Shown: piece after piece, positions 1 to 6,565 of the stretch
Position numbering within the stretch: the stretch's first letter is position 1
Layout of the letters: each line of letters begins with the position of its first letter
Assembly: GCA_927911515.1 (NCBI GenBank)
Contig: CAKMQH010000144.1
Span: 1 to 7,915, forward strand
From: an uncultured Neisseria sp.
Lineage (GTDB): Bacteria > Pseudomonadota > Gammaproteobacteria > Burkholderiales > Neisseriaceae
Direction: 5' to 3'
Length of the DNA: 7,915 nt
Position numbers and translations under genes: made by a program
The notes under the pieces: generated by a model
The model's database searches: none
What the model saw: only the letters and a program-made list of their open reading frames with translations
What the model was told of the DNA's origin: nothing

Positions 1-22
1 GGTTTAAAGTTAATCCACTATA
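1..22. repeat. End of a Correia-type repeat (CREE), truncated by the window edge
   Basis: Bases 10-22 read TTAATCCACTATA, the terminal inverted repeat of Neisseria Correia elements, and bases 1-9 match the subterminal sequence of the copy at the other window edge. Only the last 22 bases of the element lie inside the window. Correia elements are small non-autonomous repeats that insert at TA and sit between genes. The reverse complement of 1-22 matches 7856-7877 at 21 of 22 positions, so the two repeat ends face outward in inverted orientation. Confidence 0.8.
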
Positions 23-24
23 AA
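19..24 (+). promoter_or_regulatory. Possible repeat-borne -10 element for mobA
   Basis: TATAAA at 19-24 is formed by the last bases of the Correia repeat plus the adjoining flank, and it points at mobA 68 bases downstream. Correia ends are known to create outward promoters in Neisseria. The matching -35 would lie just off the left edge, so only half of the promoter can be seen. No better -10 is evident between 25 and 77. Confidence 0.35.
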
Positions 25-91
25 AACATAAGAATCAGCCGATGAACAATATGGGCACACAAAACCAGAGATTTCACAAAGGACTACCAAA

Positions 92-676
92 ATGAAAACC
101 TTCGCATTGATATTGGCCGGCGGGCAAGGTGAGCGAATGGGAGGGGCGGATAAAGGATTAGCGTTGTGGCGTGACAAGCCTTTGATTGATCATGTTATCG
201 AGGCGGTAAGTCCGCAGGTTGAACACATCGCCATCAGCGCCAACCGGAATTTGGAAGAATATGCACGCCGCAGCGCGCATGTTTTTGCCGATTCCCGCCA
301 ATGGCAGCATTTGGGACCGCTGGCGGCTTTGTGTACGGCTGCCAATGATTTGCAGATTGCGGCGGCGGATTGGCTGCTGGTGGTGCCGTGCAATATGCCT
401 GCGCTGCCGCCTGATTTGGTGGCGAAATTTGAAACGGTTTCCAAGCGTACGCCGTTATGCAACGCGTTTTATGTGGAAACGCCGGTCACGCCGCATCACA
501 ATGTAATGTATATCCGTCCGCAAATCCTGCAAAGCACCGTCCCGTATCTGTATTCGGGGATGAAAACCTTGAGCGGCTGGCTGCATCAGCAACGGGCAAG
601 GACTGTACATTTCGGTTTGGAAGATGTTTTTTTCAGCTGCGATACGTCGGAAGATTTGCGGGCGAAGCCGCTTTAA
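92..676 (+). CDS. mobA: Molybdenum cofactor guanylyltransferase MobA
   Basis: Transfers GMP from GTP to molybdopterin-bound molybdenum to make the bis-MGD cofactor of enzymes such as nitrate and DMSO reductases; it is cytosolic. The 194-residue length is normal for the family. The nucleotide-binding loop LAGGQGERMGG is at residues 8-18 with the following DKG at 20-22 (Lys21), SANRN is at 49-53, Asp67 lies in the FADSRQW segment, and GPLAAL is at 75-80. The start is supported by AAAGGA at 78-83, eight bases before ATG. One oddity stands out: the metal-site segment reads VVPCNMP, with Asn101 where the family has Asp, a change that could weaken Mg-dependent activity. No other damage is visible. 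It is convergent with galU and shares a bidirectional terminator with it. The upstream neighbour is outside the window, so operon status is unknown. Confidence 0.93.
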   Translation: MKTFALILAGGQGERMGGADKGLALWRDKPLIDHVIEAVSPQVEHIAISANRNLEEYARRSAHVFADSRQWQHLGPLAALCTAANDLQIAAADWLLVVPCNMPALPPDLVAKFETVSKRTPLCNAFYVETPVTPHHNVMYIRPQILQSTVPYLYSGMKTLSGWLHQQRARTVHFGLEDVFFSCDTSEDLRAKPL

Positions 677-721
677 AAATTGCGCTTCGGTTTTGACATG
701 GAAAGCCGTGCATCCCATACA

Positions 722-754
722 AAAAGGTCGTCTGAAATTTTCAGACGACCTTTT
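722..754. terminator. Bidirectional terminator built from two inverted DNA uptake sequences
   Basis: AGGTCGTCTGAA at 725-736 and its reverse complement at 740-751 form a stem of about 15 base pairs including the flanking A/T pairs, with a very small loop around 737-739. Runs of A precede it and runs of T follow it, so it can act as an intrinsic terminator for both convergent genes, mobA from the left and galU from the right. Both arms are exact 12-base uptake sequences, so the site should also serve in DNA uptake during transformation. Confidence 0.85.
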
Positions 755-765
755 GCTTATTTGCT

Positions 766-1635
766 TTATTGGGGAATGTATTGTTTCAACAGTTCGCGGA
801 ACTGCGCGCCGGTTTCCGGATGTTTCAAGCCGTAGGCGACGGTCGCTTCGAGATAACCCAGTTTGCTGCCGCAGTCGTAGCGTTTGCCGTCAAAGGCATG
901 GGCGAGGACGAACTCGTGATCCAACAGGCGGGCAATGCCGTCGGTCAGTTGGATTTCGTTGCCTGCGCCGCGCGGCAGGTTTTCCAGAAGACTGAAAATG
1001 CGAGGAGTCAGGATATAACGGCCGACAACGGCAAGATTGGACGGTGCTTCTTCAGGTTTCGGTTTCTCTACAATATTGGTAATCCGTTGAAAGCTGTTTA
1101 ATTTTTCCACTTCTACAATGCCGTAAGAGCTGGTTTGTGACGGATCGACGGTTTCAACGCCCAAAACGCTGTTGCCGCTTTGATTGTAGATATCGACCAT
1201 TTGCTTCAGTGCGCCTTTGGGCGCGTCAATCAGGTCGTCGGCGAGAATAACGGCAAAGGGTTCGTCGCCCACTGCGGCACGAGCACACAATACGGCGTGT
1301 CCTAAACCCAAAGCTTCGGCTTGACGAATGTAAAGGCAGGTAATGTTAGAAGGCAAGATATCTTTGACGTGTTCCAGCAGCTTGTCTTTTTGACGCATTT
1401 CCAGCTCGGTTTCCAGTTCGTAGGCTTTGTCGAAATGGTCTTCGATGCTGCGTTTGTTGCGGCCGGTGATGAACACCATTTCGGTACAGCCTGCTTCTAC
1501 TGCTTCTTCTACCGCATATTGAATCAACGGTTTATCAACGATGGGCAGCATTTCTTTCGGGCTGGCTTTGGTCGCGGGCAGAAAGCGCGTACCCATGCCG
1601 GCTACGGGGAAAACGGCTTTTTTAATCGGTTTCAT
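766..1635 (-). CDS. galU: UTP--glucose-1-phosphate uridylyltransferase GalU
   Basis: Makes UDP-glucose from glucose-1-phosphate and UTP in the cytosol, supplying glucose and (through epimerisation) galactose for lipooligosaccharide and other glycans. The 289-residue protein is full length. It shows the N-terminal nucleotide-binding motif FPVAGMGTRFLPATKASPKE, then DKPLIQYAVEEA, ITGRNKRSIEDHFD, FAVILADDLI, NIVEKPKPEEAPSN and the late GAGNEIQLTDGIARLL segment. I chose the ATG at 1633-1635: it has AAGGGA a few bases upstream, and the protein then begins MKPIKKAVFPVAG as in homologues. The reading frame stays open upstream for 25 more residues, but that stretch is spacer that runs through an uptake sequence at 1670-1681. 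The gene is transcribed leftward towards mobA. A 244-base spacer separates it from ligA, so it probably has its own promoter, though I see no convincing one. Confidence 0.96.
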   Translation of the reverse strand: MKPIKKAVFPVAGMGTRFLPATKASPKEMLPIVDKPLIQYAVEEAVEAGCTEMVFITGRNKRSIEDHFDKAYELETELEMRQKDKLLEHVKDILPSNITCLYIRQAEALGLGHAVLCARAAVGDEPFAVILADDLIDAPKGALKQMVDIYNQSGNSVLGVETVDPSQTSSYGIVEVEKLNSFQRITNIVEKPKPEEAPSNLAVVGRYILTPRIFSLLENLPRGAGNEIQLTDGIARLLDHEFVLAHAFDGKRYDCGSKLGYLEATVAYGLKHPETGAQFRELLKQYIPQ

Positions 1636-1669
1636 GTAGTTCCCTTCAATTTGAATGTGGAATCGAGGT

Positions 1670-1681
1670 TTCAGACGACCT
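1670..1681 (-). repeat. DNA uptake sequence in the galU leader
   Basis: Exact AGGTCGTCTGAA on the minus strand, 34 bases before the galU start. It is single rather than paired, so it is not a terminator. It sits in the 1636-1879 spacer, where I otherwise see only a short GAATATCCT direct duplication (around 1851-1869) and no gene. Confidence 0.85.
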
Positions 1682-1879
1682 CGGTTGCATATGATTGACT
1701 TGGTTGCCACGCTGTCGGCGGCAAACGAATAACAGCATCTAAAAGGCGTTCAACAAACTTAGAGTGTTCATTCTCCGATAAGTTGCCAAAATCGGTCGAA
1801 AACCGAATCAAGGATTTGGACGGTCGGGAAAGTTGGCTCAGTTATCTATCTGAATATCCTGAATATCCTTAATAAATGC

Positions 1880-1986
1880 TCAACCCAGCATCGCCAAAAG
1901 TTCTTCCTCACTCAATACCGCCACACCCAAGGCATTGGCTTTTTCCAGCTTGCTGCCGGCGGCTTCTCCGGCGACGACGTAGTCGG
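1880..1986 (-). other. ligA: Out-of-frame end of the LigA BRCT domain
   Basis: Read one base out of register from the upstream ligA frame, the minus strand after the A8 run encodes 35 residues that continue the BRCT domain: TDYVVAGEAAGSKLEKANAL, then GVAVLSEEELLAMLG, followed by TGA at 1880-1882. This is the expected end of LigA (compare the SKKTD...AGEAAGSKL motif of bacterial ligases). Removing one A from the 1987-1994 run would join it to the main frame and give an 823-residue protein, close to the length I recall for meningococcal LigA. Confidence 0.88.
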
Positions 1987-4352
1987 TTTTTTTTGGACAC
2001 GCTGCCGGAAACTTTGCCGCCTGCGGCTTCGATCAAGGCTTGGGCTTGGTCGCGCTTGAGGGTGGGCAGGGTGCCGGTTAACACAAAGGTTTTGCCTGCT
2101 ACGGCTTCGTTGATGTCGTCTGAAACCGTTGCTTCTTGGTTTTCAGACGACGTTTGGGCAAAGAAGGTTTTTAGGTTTTCGAGCAGGGCGGCGTTTTGTG
2201 CTTCGCTGCGCCATGTTTGCCATTCGGCGGGGAGGGCTTTGTCGGTTTGCAGACCTTCTATGCTTTTGCCGGCAAGTTCCCATAAGGCTTGGGCTTTGTT
2301 TTCGCTGATTTTGAAACCGGGCAGGCGGGCAATCCAGCGTTGCGGCTCGGCGTGGCGGGCGGGCGGGATGGTAACGGCTTGGGTTTGCGGGGCAACGCCT
2401 GCGGCGAGCAGCTCGTCTATCATCGCCTGCTGCGCATCTTGGGCGAAGAAGTGGGCGATGGAGTGGGCGACGACGGTGCCGATGTCGGGCAGGCAGGCGA
2501 GGATGGGTTCGGGTGCGCGGCGGACGTGTTCCAATGTGCCGAATGCTTGCGCCAGTGTTTTTGCGGTGCGTTCGCCGACGTGGCGGATGCCGAGTGCGAA
2601 CAGGAAGCGGGCGAGTTCGGGCGTTTTGCTGGCTTCTATGCCTGCGAGGATGTTTTCCGCCCACTTGGTCGGCTGTTTTTTGCCGTTTGGGGTATTGGGT
2701 TCAGACAGGTCGCCTGAAACCGTTTCTGCGTCGCCGTTTTCGTTTTCAGACGACCCTTTATCCGCCGTTTCCTTCATTTTTTGCAAGGTCGGGATGTCGA
2801 GGCGGTAGAGGTCGGCGAAGTGGCGGACGAGGTCTTGGGCGACAAGTTGCTCGATTTGTTTTTGACCGAGTCCGTCGATGTCCATGGCTTTGCGCGAGGC
2901 GAAGTGGATTAAACCTTGTGCGCGTTGTGCCTGACAAAGCATACCGCCGCTGCATCGGGCGACAGCTTCGCCTTCTTCGCGTTCGATTTCGCTGCGACAG
3001 ATGGGGCAGTGGGTTGGCAGGCGGTAGGGCTTGTGGAGCGGAACGGATTGGGTTTGGTTTGCGGACGGTGTTTCGGCAAACAAGTCGTCTTGTTGCTGCT
3101 TGAGGTCGTCTGAAACGGCAACGGCGGTTTCCTGCATCGGGCGGCGTTCGAAAATCACGCGCACGACTTCGGGAATCACGTCTCCGGCGCGGCGCACGAC
3201 GACGGTATCGCCGACGCGCACGTCTTTACGCGATACTTCGTCCTGATTGTGCAGGGTGGCGTTGGTGACGGTTACGCCGCCGACGAATACGGGGTGCAGG
3301 CGGGCGACGGGGGTAACCGCGCCGGTGCGCCCGATTTGCACATCTATGGCTTCGACGACGGTCAGGGCTTCTTCGGCGGGGAATTTGTGGGCAATCGCCC
3401 AGCGCGGCGCACGGGAGATGAAGCCGAGTTCGCGCTGTTGCGCCAAGCTGTTGACTTTGACGACCATGCCGTCGATTTCGTAGGGCAGTTCGGGGCGTTT
3501 TTGCTGCATTTGTTCGTAAAACGCCAATACTTCGTCGATATTTTTGAAACAGCCGAAATTGCCGTAAGGCAGGCTGAAGCCGAGCTCTTGGAAATAGGCG
3601 AGTTCTTGGATGTGTTCTTCCGCGACGAAACCGCCTTGCTGACGGGCGACGGAGTAGGGGAAAAAGTGCAGTTTGCGTTGCGCGGTGATGCGCGAATCGA
3701 GTTGGCGCAGGCTGCCGGCGGCGGCGTTGCGCGGATTGGCAAAGGGTTTTTGCCCGTTTTCGGCTTGTCTCTTGTTAAGGGCGGCGAAGTCGGCTTTTTG
3801 CATCAGCACTTCGCCGCGCACTTCGATGAGTTCGGGCGTATTTTCACCGTGCAACCGCAAGGGGATGTTGGCGACGGTTTTGACGTTTTGGGTCACGTCT
3901 TCGCCCGTCGTGCCGTCGCCGCGTGTTGCCGCTTGTACCAATACGCCGTCGCGGTAGAGCAGGCTGATGGCGAGGCCGTCGAATTTGGGTTCGATAACGT
4001 ATTCGGGATTGCCGCCGTCCAAGCCGTCGCGCACGCGTTGGTCGAAAGCGTACATTTCGGCATGGTCGAACACGCCGTTTTCATCTTGCGGAGAAAAGGC
4101 GTTGGTCAGCGACAGCATCGGCACTTCGTGGTGCACTTCGGCAAATCCCGCCAGAGGCTCGCCGCCGACGCGCTGGGTCGGGCTGTCGGGCAGTTTGAGC
4201 TCGGGATGGTTTCGTTCCAATGCTTCGAGTTCGCGGAACAATTTGTCGTATTCAGCATCGGGTACGCTGGGCGCGTCGAGGGTGTAGTATTCGTAGGCGT
4301 AGCGGTTGAGGAGGTCTGTAAGGTGGCGGATGTGTTGTGCGGTCAGATTCAT
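1908..4352 (-). CDS. ligA: NAD-dependent DNA ligase LigA, frameshifted near its C terminus
   Basis: Seals nicks between Okazaki fragments and in repair, using NAD as AMP donor; normally essential. Domains in order: N-terminal NAD-binding Ia region with YAYEYYTLDAPSVPDAEYD (residues 18-36); adenylation domain with the KxDG motif in EPKFDGLAIS (catalytic Lys123) and YEIDGMVVKVN (291-301); OB fold (about 330-405); zinc finger with Cys449, Cys452, Cys467 and Cys473; helix-hairpin-helix region (about 485-660); and BRCT from about 752. The open frame gives 814 residues, but after SGSVSKK (781-788) it turns into an Arg-rich tail, because the A run at 1987-1994 has eight bases where seven would keep frame. 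All catalytic domains are intact. Three linkers carry uptake-sequence-derived peptides (413-416, 534-549, 735-746). No clear ribosome-binding site precedes the ATG. It lies downstream of zipA, as in E. coli, but a terminator stands between them. Confidence 0.95.
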   Translation of the reverse strand: MNLTAQHIRHLTDLLNRYAYEYYTLDAPSVPDAEYDKLFRELEALERNHPELKLPDSPTQRVGGEPLAGFAEVHHEVPMLSLTNAFSPQDENGVFDHAEMYAFDQRVRDGLDGGNPEYVIEPKFDGLAISLLYRDGVLVQAATRGDGTTGEDVTQNVKTVANIPLRLHGENTPELIEVRGEVLMQKADFAALNKRQAENGQKPFANPRNAAAGSLRQLDSRITAQRKLHFFPYSVARQQGGFVAEEHIQELAYFQELGFSLPYGNFGCFKNIDEVLAFYEQMQQKRPELPYEIDGMVVKVNSLAQQRELGFISRAPRWAIAHKFPAEEALTVVEAIDVQIGRTGAVTPVARLHPVFVGGVTVTNATLHNQDEVSRKDVRVGDTVVVRRAGDVIPEVVRVIFERRPMQETAVAVSDDLKQQQDDLFAETPSANQTQSVPLHKPYRLPTHCPICRSEIEREEGEAVARCSGGMLCQAQRAQGLIHFASRKAMDIDGLGQKQIEQLVAQDLVRHFADLYRLDIPTLQKMKETADKGSSENENGDAETVSGDLSEPNTPNGKKQPTKWAENILAGIEASKTPELARFLFALGIRHVGERTAKTLAQAFGTLEHVRRAPEPILACLPDIGTVVAHSIAHFFAQDAQQAMIDELLAAGVAPQTQAVTIPPARHAEPQRWIARLPGFKISENKAQALWELAGKSIEGLQTDKALPAEWQTWRSEAQNAALLENLKTFFAQTSSENQEATVSDDINEAVAGKTFVLTGTLPTLKRDQAQALIEAAGGKVSGSVSKKNRLRRRRRSRRQQAGKSQCLGCGGIE
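1987..1994 (-). repeat. A8 homopolymer at the ligA frameshift
   Basis: Eight A residues on the coding strand (eight T on the plus strand) within the codons for SKK of the BRCT domain. Seven A would keep the conserved reading frame. A run of this length could slip during replication or transcription, or be miscounted by a sequencer. The sequence alone cannot separate these. Confidence 0.85.
2113..2153. repeat. Inverted uptake-sequence pair in the pre-BRCT linker of ligA
   Basis: GTCGTCTGAAA at 2115-2125 and its reverse complement at 2141-2151 form a perfect 11-base-pair stem with a 15-base loop. Both arms contain the exact 10-base uptake core; the outer 12-base form differs at one position in each. 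On the ligA strand the arms encode SSEN (735-738) and VSDD (743-746). No T run follows on either strand, so it is unlikely to terminate transcription. Confidence 0.75.
2707..2756. repeat. Inverted uptake-sequence pair in the helix-hairpin-helix region of ligA
   Basis: AGGTCGCCTGAA at 2707-2718 (one mismatch to the consensus) faces the reverse complement of GGGTCGTCTGAA at 2745-2756 (also one mismatch). They can pair over about 12 bases with one G-U wobble. On the ligA strand they encode SSENENGDAETVSGDLS (534-550), an acidic insert that looks like linker rather than folded domain. Confidence 0.7.
3103..3114 (+). repeat. Exact DNA uptake sequence inside ligA, before the zinc finger
   Basis: Exact AGGTCGTCTGAA on the plus strand, antisense to ligA. 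On the ligA strand it encodes VSDDL (413-417) in the low-complexity linker between the OB fold and the zinc finger. A degenerate relative, AAGTCGTCTTG, lies nearby at about 3082-3092 and encodes part of QDDLF. Confidence 0.8.
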
Positions 4353-4361
4353 GGAGGAAGG

Positions 4362-4416
4362 TTTTCAGACGACCTCTGTCTAATATCGGGTGAAACGGGC
4401 AAAGGTCGTCTGAAAA
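4362..4416. repeat. Widely spaced inverted uptake sequences just upstream of ligA
   Basis: The reverse complement of AGGTCGTCTGAA at 4364-4375 and the direct form at 4403-4414 are both exact; with flanking A/T pairs they make 14-base arms separated by 27 bases. The pair begins 10 bases before the ligA start, so in a ligA transcript it would fold next to the start codon and could affect its translation. The loop is large and no T run follows, so I do not call it a terminator. Confidence 0.7.
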
Positions 4417-4447
4417 TGATAGGTTGAAAACAGATGAATTTTACCCG

Positions 4448-4484
4448 AAAAAAAGCGGATATGCCGTAACGACATATCCGCTTT
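4448..4484 (-). terminator. Intrinsic terminator of zipA
   Basis: A perfect 12-base-pair inverted repeat (AAAGCGGATATG at 4452-4463 against CATATCCGCTTT at 4473-4484) with a 9-base loop. On the minus strand it is followed by a T run (seven A at 4448-4454 on the plus strand), and it starts 14 bases after the zipA stop. It contains no uptake sequence, unlike the other strong terminators here. It suggests that most zipA transcripts stop before ligA. Confidence 0.88.
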
Positions 4485-4498
4485 GATTGGATTCGATT

Positions 4499-5755
4499 TT
4501 AGGAGAACAAGCGCAGGGCTTGTTTGCTGCCGGGTTTGATGCCGACTTTGAGCATTTCTTCCTGACGCGCCAAGACGTAATTGCGAATGTCTTTGAGCCA
4601 TTGGGTAGAAACTTCTTCCATTTTGTCGTTGACCAAATCCAAGCCCAACTGACCGGAGAGGCGTACCGCCAAGTCCATGAAGAGGTCGAAGGTTTTTTCG
4701 CCGGCGGGTGCATGCGGGATGTCGAGCAGCATGCTGAAGCCTTTGTAGGACTGGTTGTCCAAAAGGGCGTTGGTAAATGCGTCGCCGGTAAGGCTGTGGA
4801 TGGCAAACATCGGGCTGCCGGTTTGTCCGGTGTAGTGGAATGCGCCGTCTTCGCCCAACACGAAGCCGAGGTTTTCAACAGAAGCGCGCAGTTCTACGCC
4901 GCTGATGTTGCTGTGTGAAACCAAGTGGATGGCGATGGTTTGATCGACGCGGGCGCAGAAGGTGTCTAATGCCTGCGCGACTTCGGTAAATGCTGCCAAA
5001 TCGGTATGGAGGACTTTGCCGCCCATCAGTTGGGCGAAGGTGTCAACCTGTTGGTTGAACTGTTGCAATTCTTCTTGAGTCGCCAAACCGTTGCGGCTGA
5101 CTGCTTGCAGACCGACGACAAAGCCTTGGTAATACACGCTCGGAATCGGTTCGGCAACTTGGAAGCGGTCGTCCATGGTGCAGCCGATGATTTGGAAGCG
5201 GTGGCGGTTGGACAGACGGGGCAGGGCGTGCAGCTCTTGCGCTTCGGAGAGGGCGATATAAGCGAGGTAGTCGAAGCGCGGGTCAAACCACGGTAATTCG
5301 ACTTGAGACAATTCGTCCAAGCTGACCAAAGGCTGGTTGGCGGCGGACGGCAGGTTGACCGGCTCGTCGCTGGCGGCTTGGGTGGTGATTTCGTTGTTCA
5401 GACCGATGACTGTATGCTGCACCGGCTCGTCGGTAAAGTCGTCTTCCATTGCCAACTCGACATCGGTTTTGATGGCGGAAGGCTTGGCAAGCTTGGCTTT
5501 GGCGGCGAAGATTTCGTCTTGTTCTTGCAGATTGCGCAGCGCGGCTTCTTGGGCTTTGTTCGCTTTTTTGACGAACAGGCCTTTGCCGCCAGATTCTTTG
5601 CCGTCGCGCACATGGCTGGTTTTACTGTTCAGGAGCGCGTCTTTGTCGGAATGACCGAACTGTTCGCGCACCTGTTTGCGGTATTGGTTTTCTTGATACA
5701 TATTGTAGGCGATGACGGCAAGGATGACTGCCAAGCCTAAGACGATGAAAATCAT
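4499..5755 (-). CDS. zipA: Cell division protein ZipA
   Basis: Inner-membrane protein that binds the FtsZ C-terminal tail and anchors and bundles the Z-ring at midcell. The 418-residue sequence has the ZipA plan. A single N-terminal membrane segment (about 1-18, IFIVLGLAVILAVIAY) has its N terminus outside; it is followed by a basic patch (QYRKQVR, 24-30), a long charged, Glu/Ala/Pro-containing linker (about 35-155), and a globular FtsZ-binding domain from about 270 to 405. The family assignment rests on this layout, on the C-terminal segments HLVSHSN, LGFVLGEDGAFHYTG and SMLLDIPHAPAGEKTFDLFM, and on the zipA-ligA gene order shared with E. coli. The segment at 155-265 is fairly well ordered for a linker and may be a Neisseria-type extension. 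The ribosome-binding site is weak. A good promoter lies upstream and a strong terminator follows. No damage is visible. Confidence 0.9.
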   Translation of the reverse strand: MIFIVLGLAVILAVIAYNMYQENQYRKQVREQFGHSDKDALLNSKTSHVRDGKESGGKGLFVKKANKAQEAALRNLQEQDEIFAAKAKLAKPSAIKTDVELAMEDDFTDEPVQHTVIGLNNEITTQAASDEPVNLPSAANQPLVSLDELSQVELPWFDPRFDYLAYIALSEAQELHALPRLSNRHRFQIIGCTMDDRFQVAEPIPSVYYQGFVVGLQAVSRNGLATQEELQQFNQQVDTFAQLMGGKVLHTDLAAFTEVAQALDTFCARVDQTIAIHLVSHSNISGVELRASVENLGFVLGEDGAFHYTGQTGSPMFAIHSLTGDAFTNALLDNQSYKGFSMLLDIPHAPAGEKTFDLFMDLAVRLSGQLGLDLVNDKMEEVSTQWLKDIRNYVLARQEEMLKVGIKPGSKQALRLFS

Positions 5756-5891
5756 GGGTAATCACTTTTTTGTAAGAGCGGCATTCCGTCTTCGTTGCCC
5801 GGGCAGATTTGCCTTTGGGCGGTATGCGGAATCGTATTGCCGCAAGTAAGTTCGTCGGAGTCGGACACGGATTGTCCCGTATGGATGCTCG

Positions 5892-5920
5892 ATTATAACG
5901 AAAATAAACTTTTCTGACAG
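5892..5920 (-). promoter_or_regulatory. Sigma-70-type promoter of zipA
   Basis: On the minus strand, a perfect -10 TATAAT (5892-5897) lies 17 bases after CTGTCA (5915-5920), which matches four of the six -35 consensus bases. The expected start near 5885 leaves a leader of about 130 bases before the zipA ATG at 5755. I see no gene in that leader. Neither a regulator site nor a riboswitch fold is recognisable. Confidence 0.7.
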
Positions 5921-5953
5921 CAAATGCCGCGAATGATAGCCCAAAATCGGGCC

Positions 5954-5985
5954 GGGTCGTCTGAAAAATGCTATATGGCATTTTT
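5954..5985 (-). terminator. Probable weak ampD terminator with an uptake sequence attached
   Basis: AAAAATGC (5964-5971) and GCATTTTT (5978-5985) form a perfect 8-base-pair, AT-rich stem with a 6-base loop, starting seven bases after the ampD stop. On the minus strand it ends in five T. The near-exact uptake sequence GGGTCGTCTGAA (5954-5965, one mismatch) overlaps its distal arm. The low GC content makes it a weak terminator, so some read-through into zipA is possible. Confidence 0.5.
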
Positions 5986-5991
5986 GAGCGA

Positions 5992-6564
5992 TTAACGGAT
6001 AATCGGAAAACCTGCCACCTGCAATCTTTGCCAATCGAAAAAGTGACCGGGATCGGTTTTGCGGTCGGGGGCGATGTCCTGATGGCCGGTCACGGCGGTG
6101 ATGGGGTAATGCCCAACCAACGCTTTCAACAGAGTTTCCAGAGTTTGATATTGCGCTTCGGTAAACGGCTCGAAATCGCAGCCTTCCAATTCGATACCGA
6201 CCGAAAACGCATTGCACTTTTCACGTCCTCGAAACGATGACACGCCTGCGTGGTACGCCATATCGTCGCAAGAAACGAACTGTACCGCCTCTCCGTCGCG
6301 GCTAATCAAAAAATGACTGGAAACGCGCAAGGTGTGGATGACGCTGAAAAACGGGTGTTCGTCGGGGTCGATGCGGTTGGTAAACAGCTTTTCCACCGTG
6401 CCCGTCCCATATTCGAAGGGGGGCAGGGAAATATTGTGTAAAACCACCAGCGACACGGCTTCTGATTCTGCACGCGGCTCGAAGTTCGGCGAAAACGCGC
6501 GGCGCGCAGGCTGAAACCAGCCTTGCTGCCAGTCCATGTCTTTGCATTCGGATGGAAGATTCAT
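5992..6564 (-). CDS. ampD: 1,6-anhydro-N-acetylmuramoyl-L-alanine amidase AmpD
   Basis: Cytosolic zinc amidase that removes the peptide from 1,6-anhydroMurNAc-peptides imported from cell-wall turnover. The 190-residue protein matches the family from end to end. It has WQQGWFQPARRAFSPNFEPR (12-31) near the start, zinc ligands His43 (in VVLHNIS), His161 (in VTGHQDIAPDRK) and Asp171 (in KTDPGHFFDW), the conserved Glu125 in SVGIELEG, and Lys169. I chose the ATG at 6562-6564 because the frame upstream of it (to 6612) simply reads through two uptake sequences. The Met at 6535-6537, nearer the E. coli start, is a plausible alternative, and neither has a strong ribosome-binding site. It is divergent from mltG and lies upstream of zipA with a 236-base gap. 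In enterobacteria loss of AmpD induces AmpC beta-lactamase; no ampC or ampR is seen here. Confidence 0.94.
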   Translation of the reverse strand: MNLPSECKDMDWQQGWFQPARRAFSPNFEPRAESEAVSLVVLHNISLPPFEYGTGTVEKLFTNRIDPDEHPFFSVIHTLRVSSHFLISRDGEAVQFVSCDDMAYHAGVSSFRGREKCNAFSVGIELEGCDFEPFTEAQYQTLETLLKALVGHYPITAVTGHQDIAPDRKTDPGHFFDWQRLQVAGFPIIR

Positions 6565-6565
6565 A

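Noticed and set aside
1636..1710. A longer GalU with 25 extra N-terminal residues
   Set aside because: The extension reads through an uptake sequence and spacer, while the inner ATG has a good ribosome-binding site and the standard GalU N terminus.
2113..2756. Internal hairpins in ligA as transcription terminators or attenuators
   Set aside because: No T run follows either stem on the ligA strand, and both are fully accounted for by paired uptake sequences within coding sequence.
1876..2808. 310-codon open frame on the plus strand
   Set aside because: It is antisense to ligA, low in complexity (Arg/Ser/Ala-rich) and without any family resemblance; LigA continues clearly on the other strand.
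3249..4427. 392-codon open frame on the plus strand
   Set aside because: It lies wholly antisense to ligA and its spacer. Its Gly/Val/Phe-rich composition mirrors LigA codon bias and it has no recognisable motif.
5298..5740. Plus-strand open frames opposite zipA
   Set aside because: They lie antisense to a well-supported ZipA sequence and show no motif or initiation signal.
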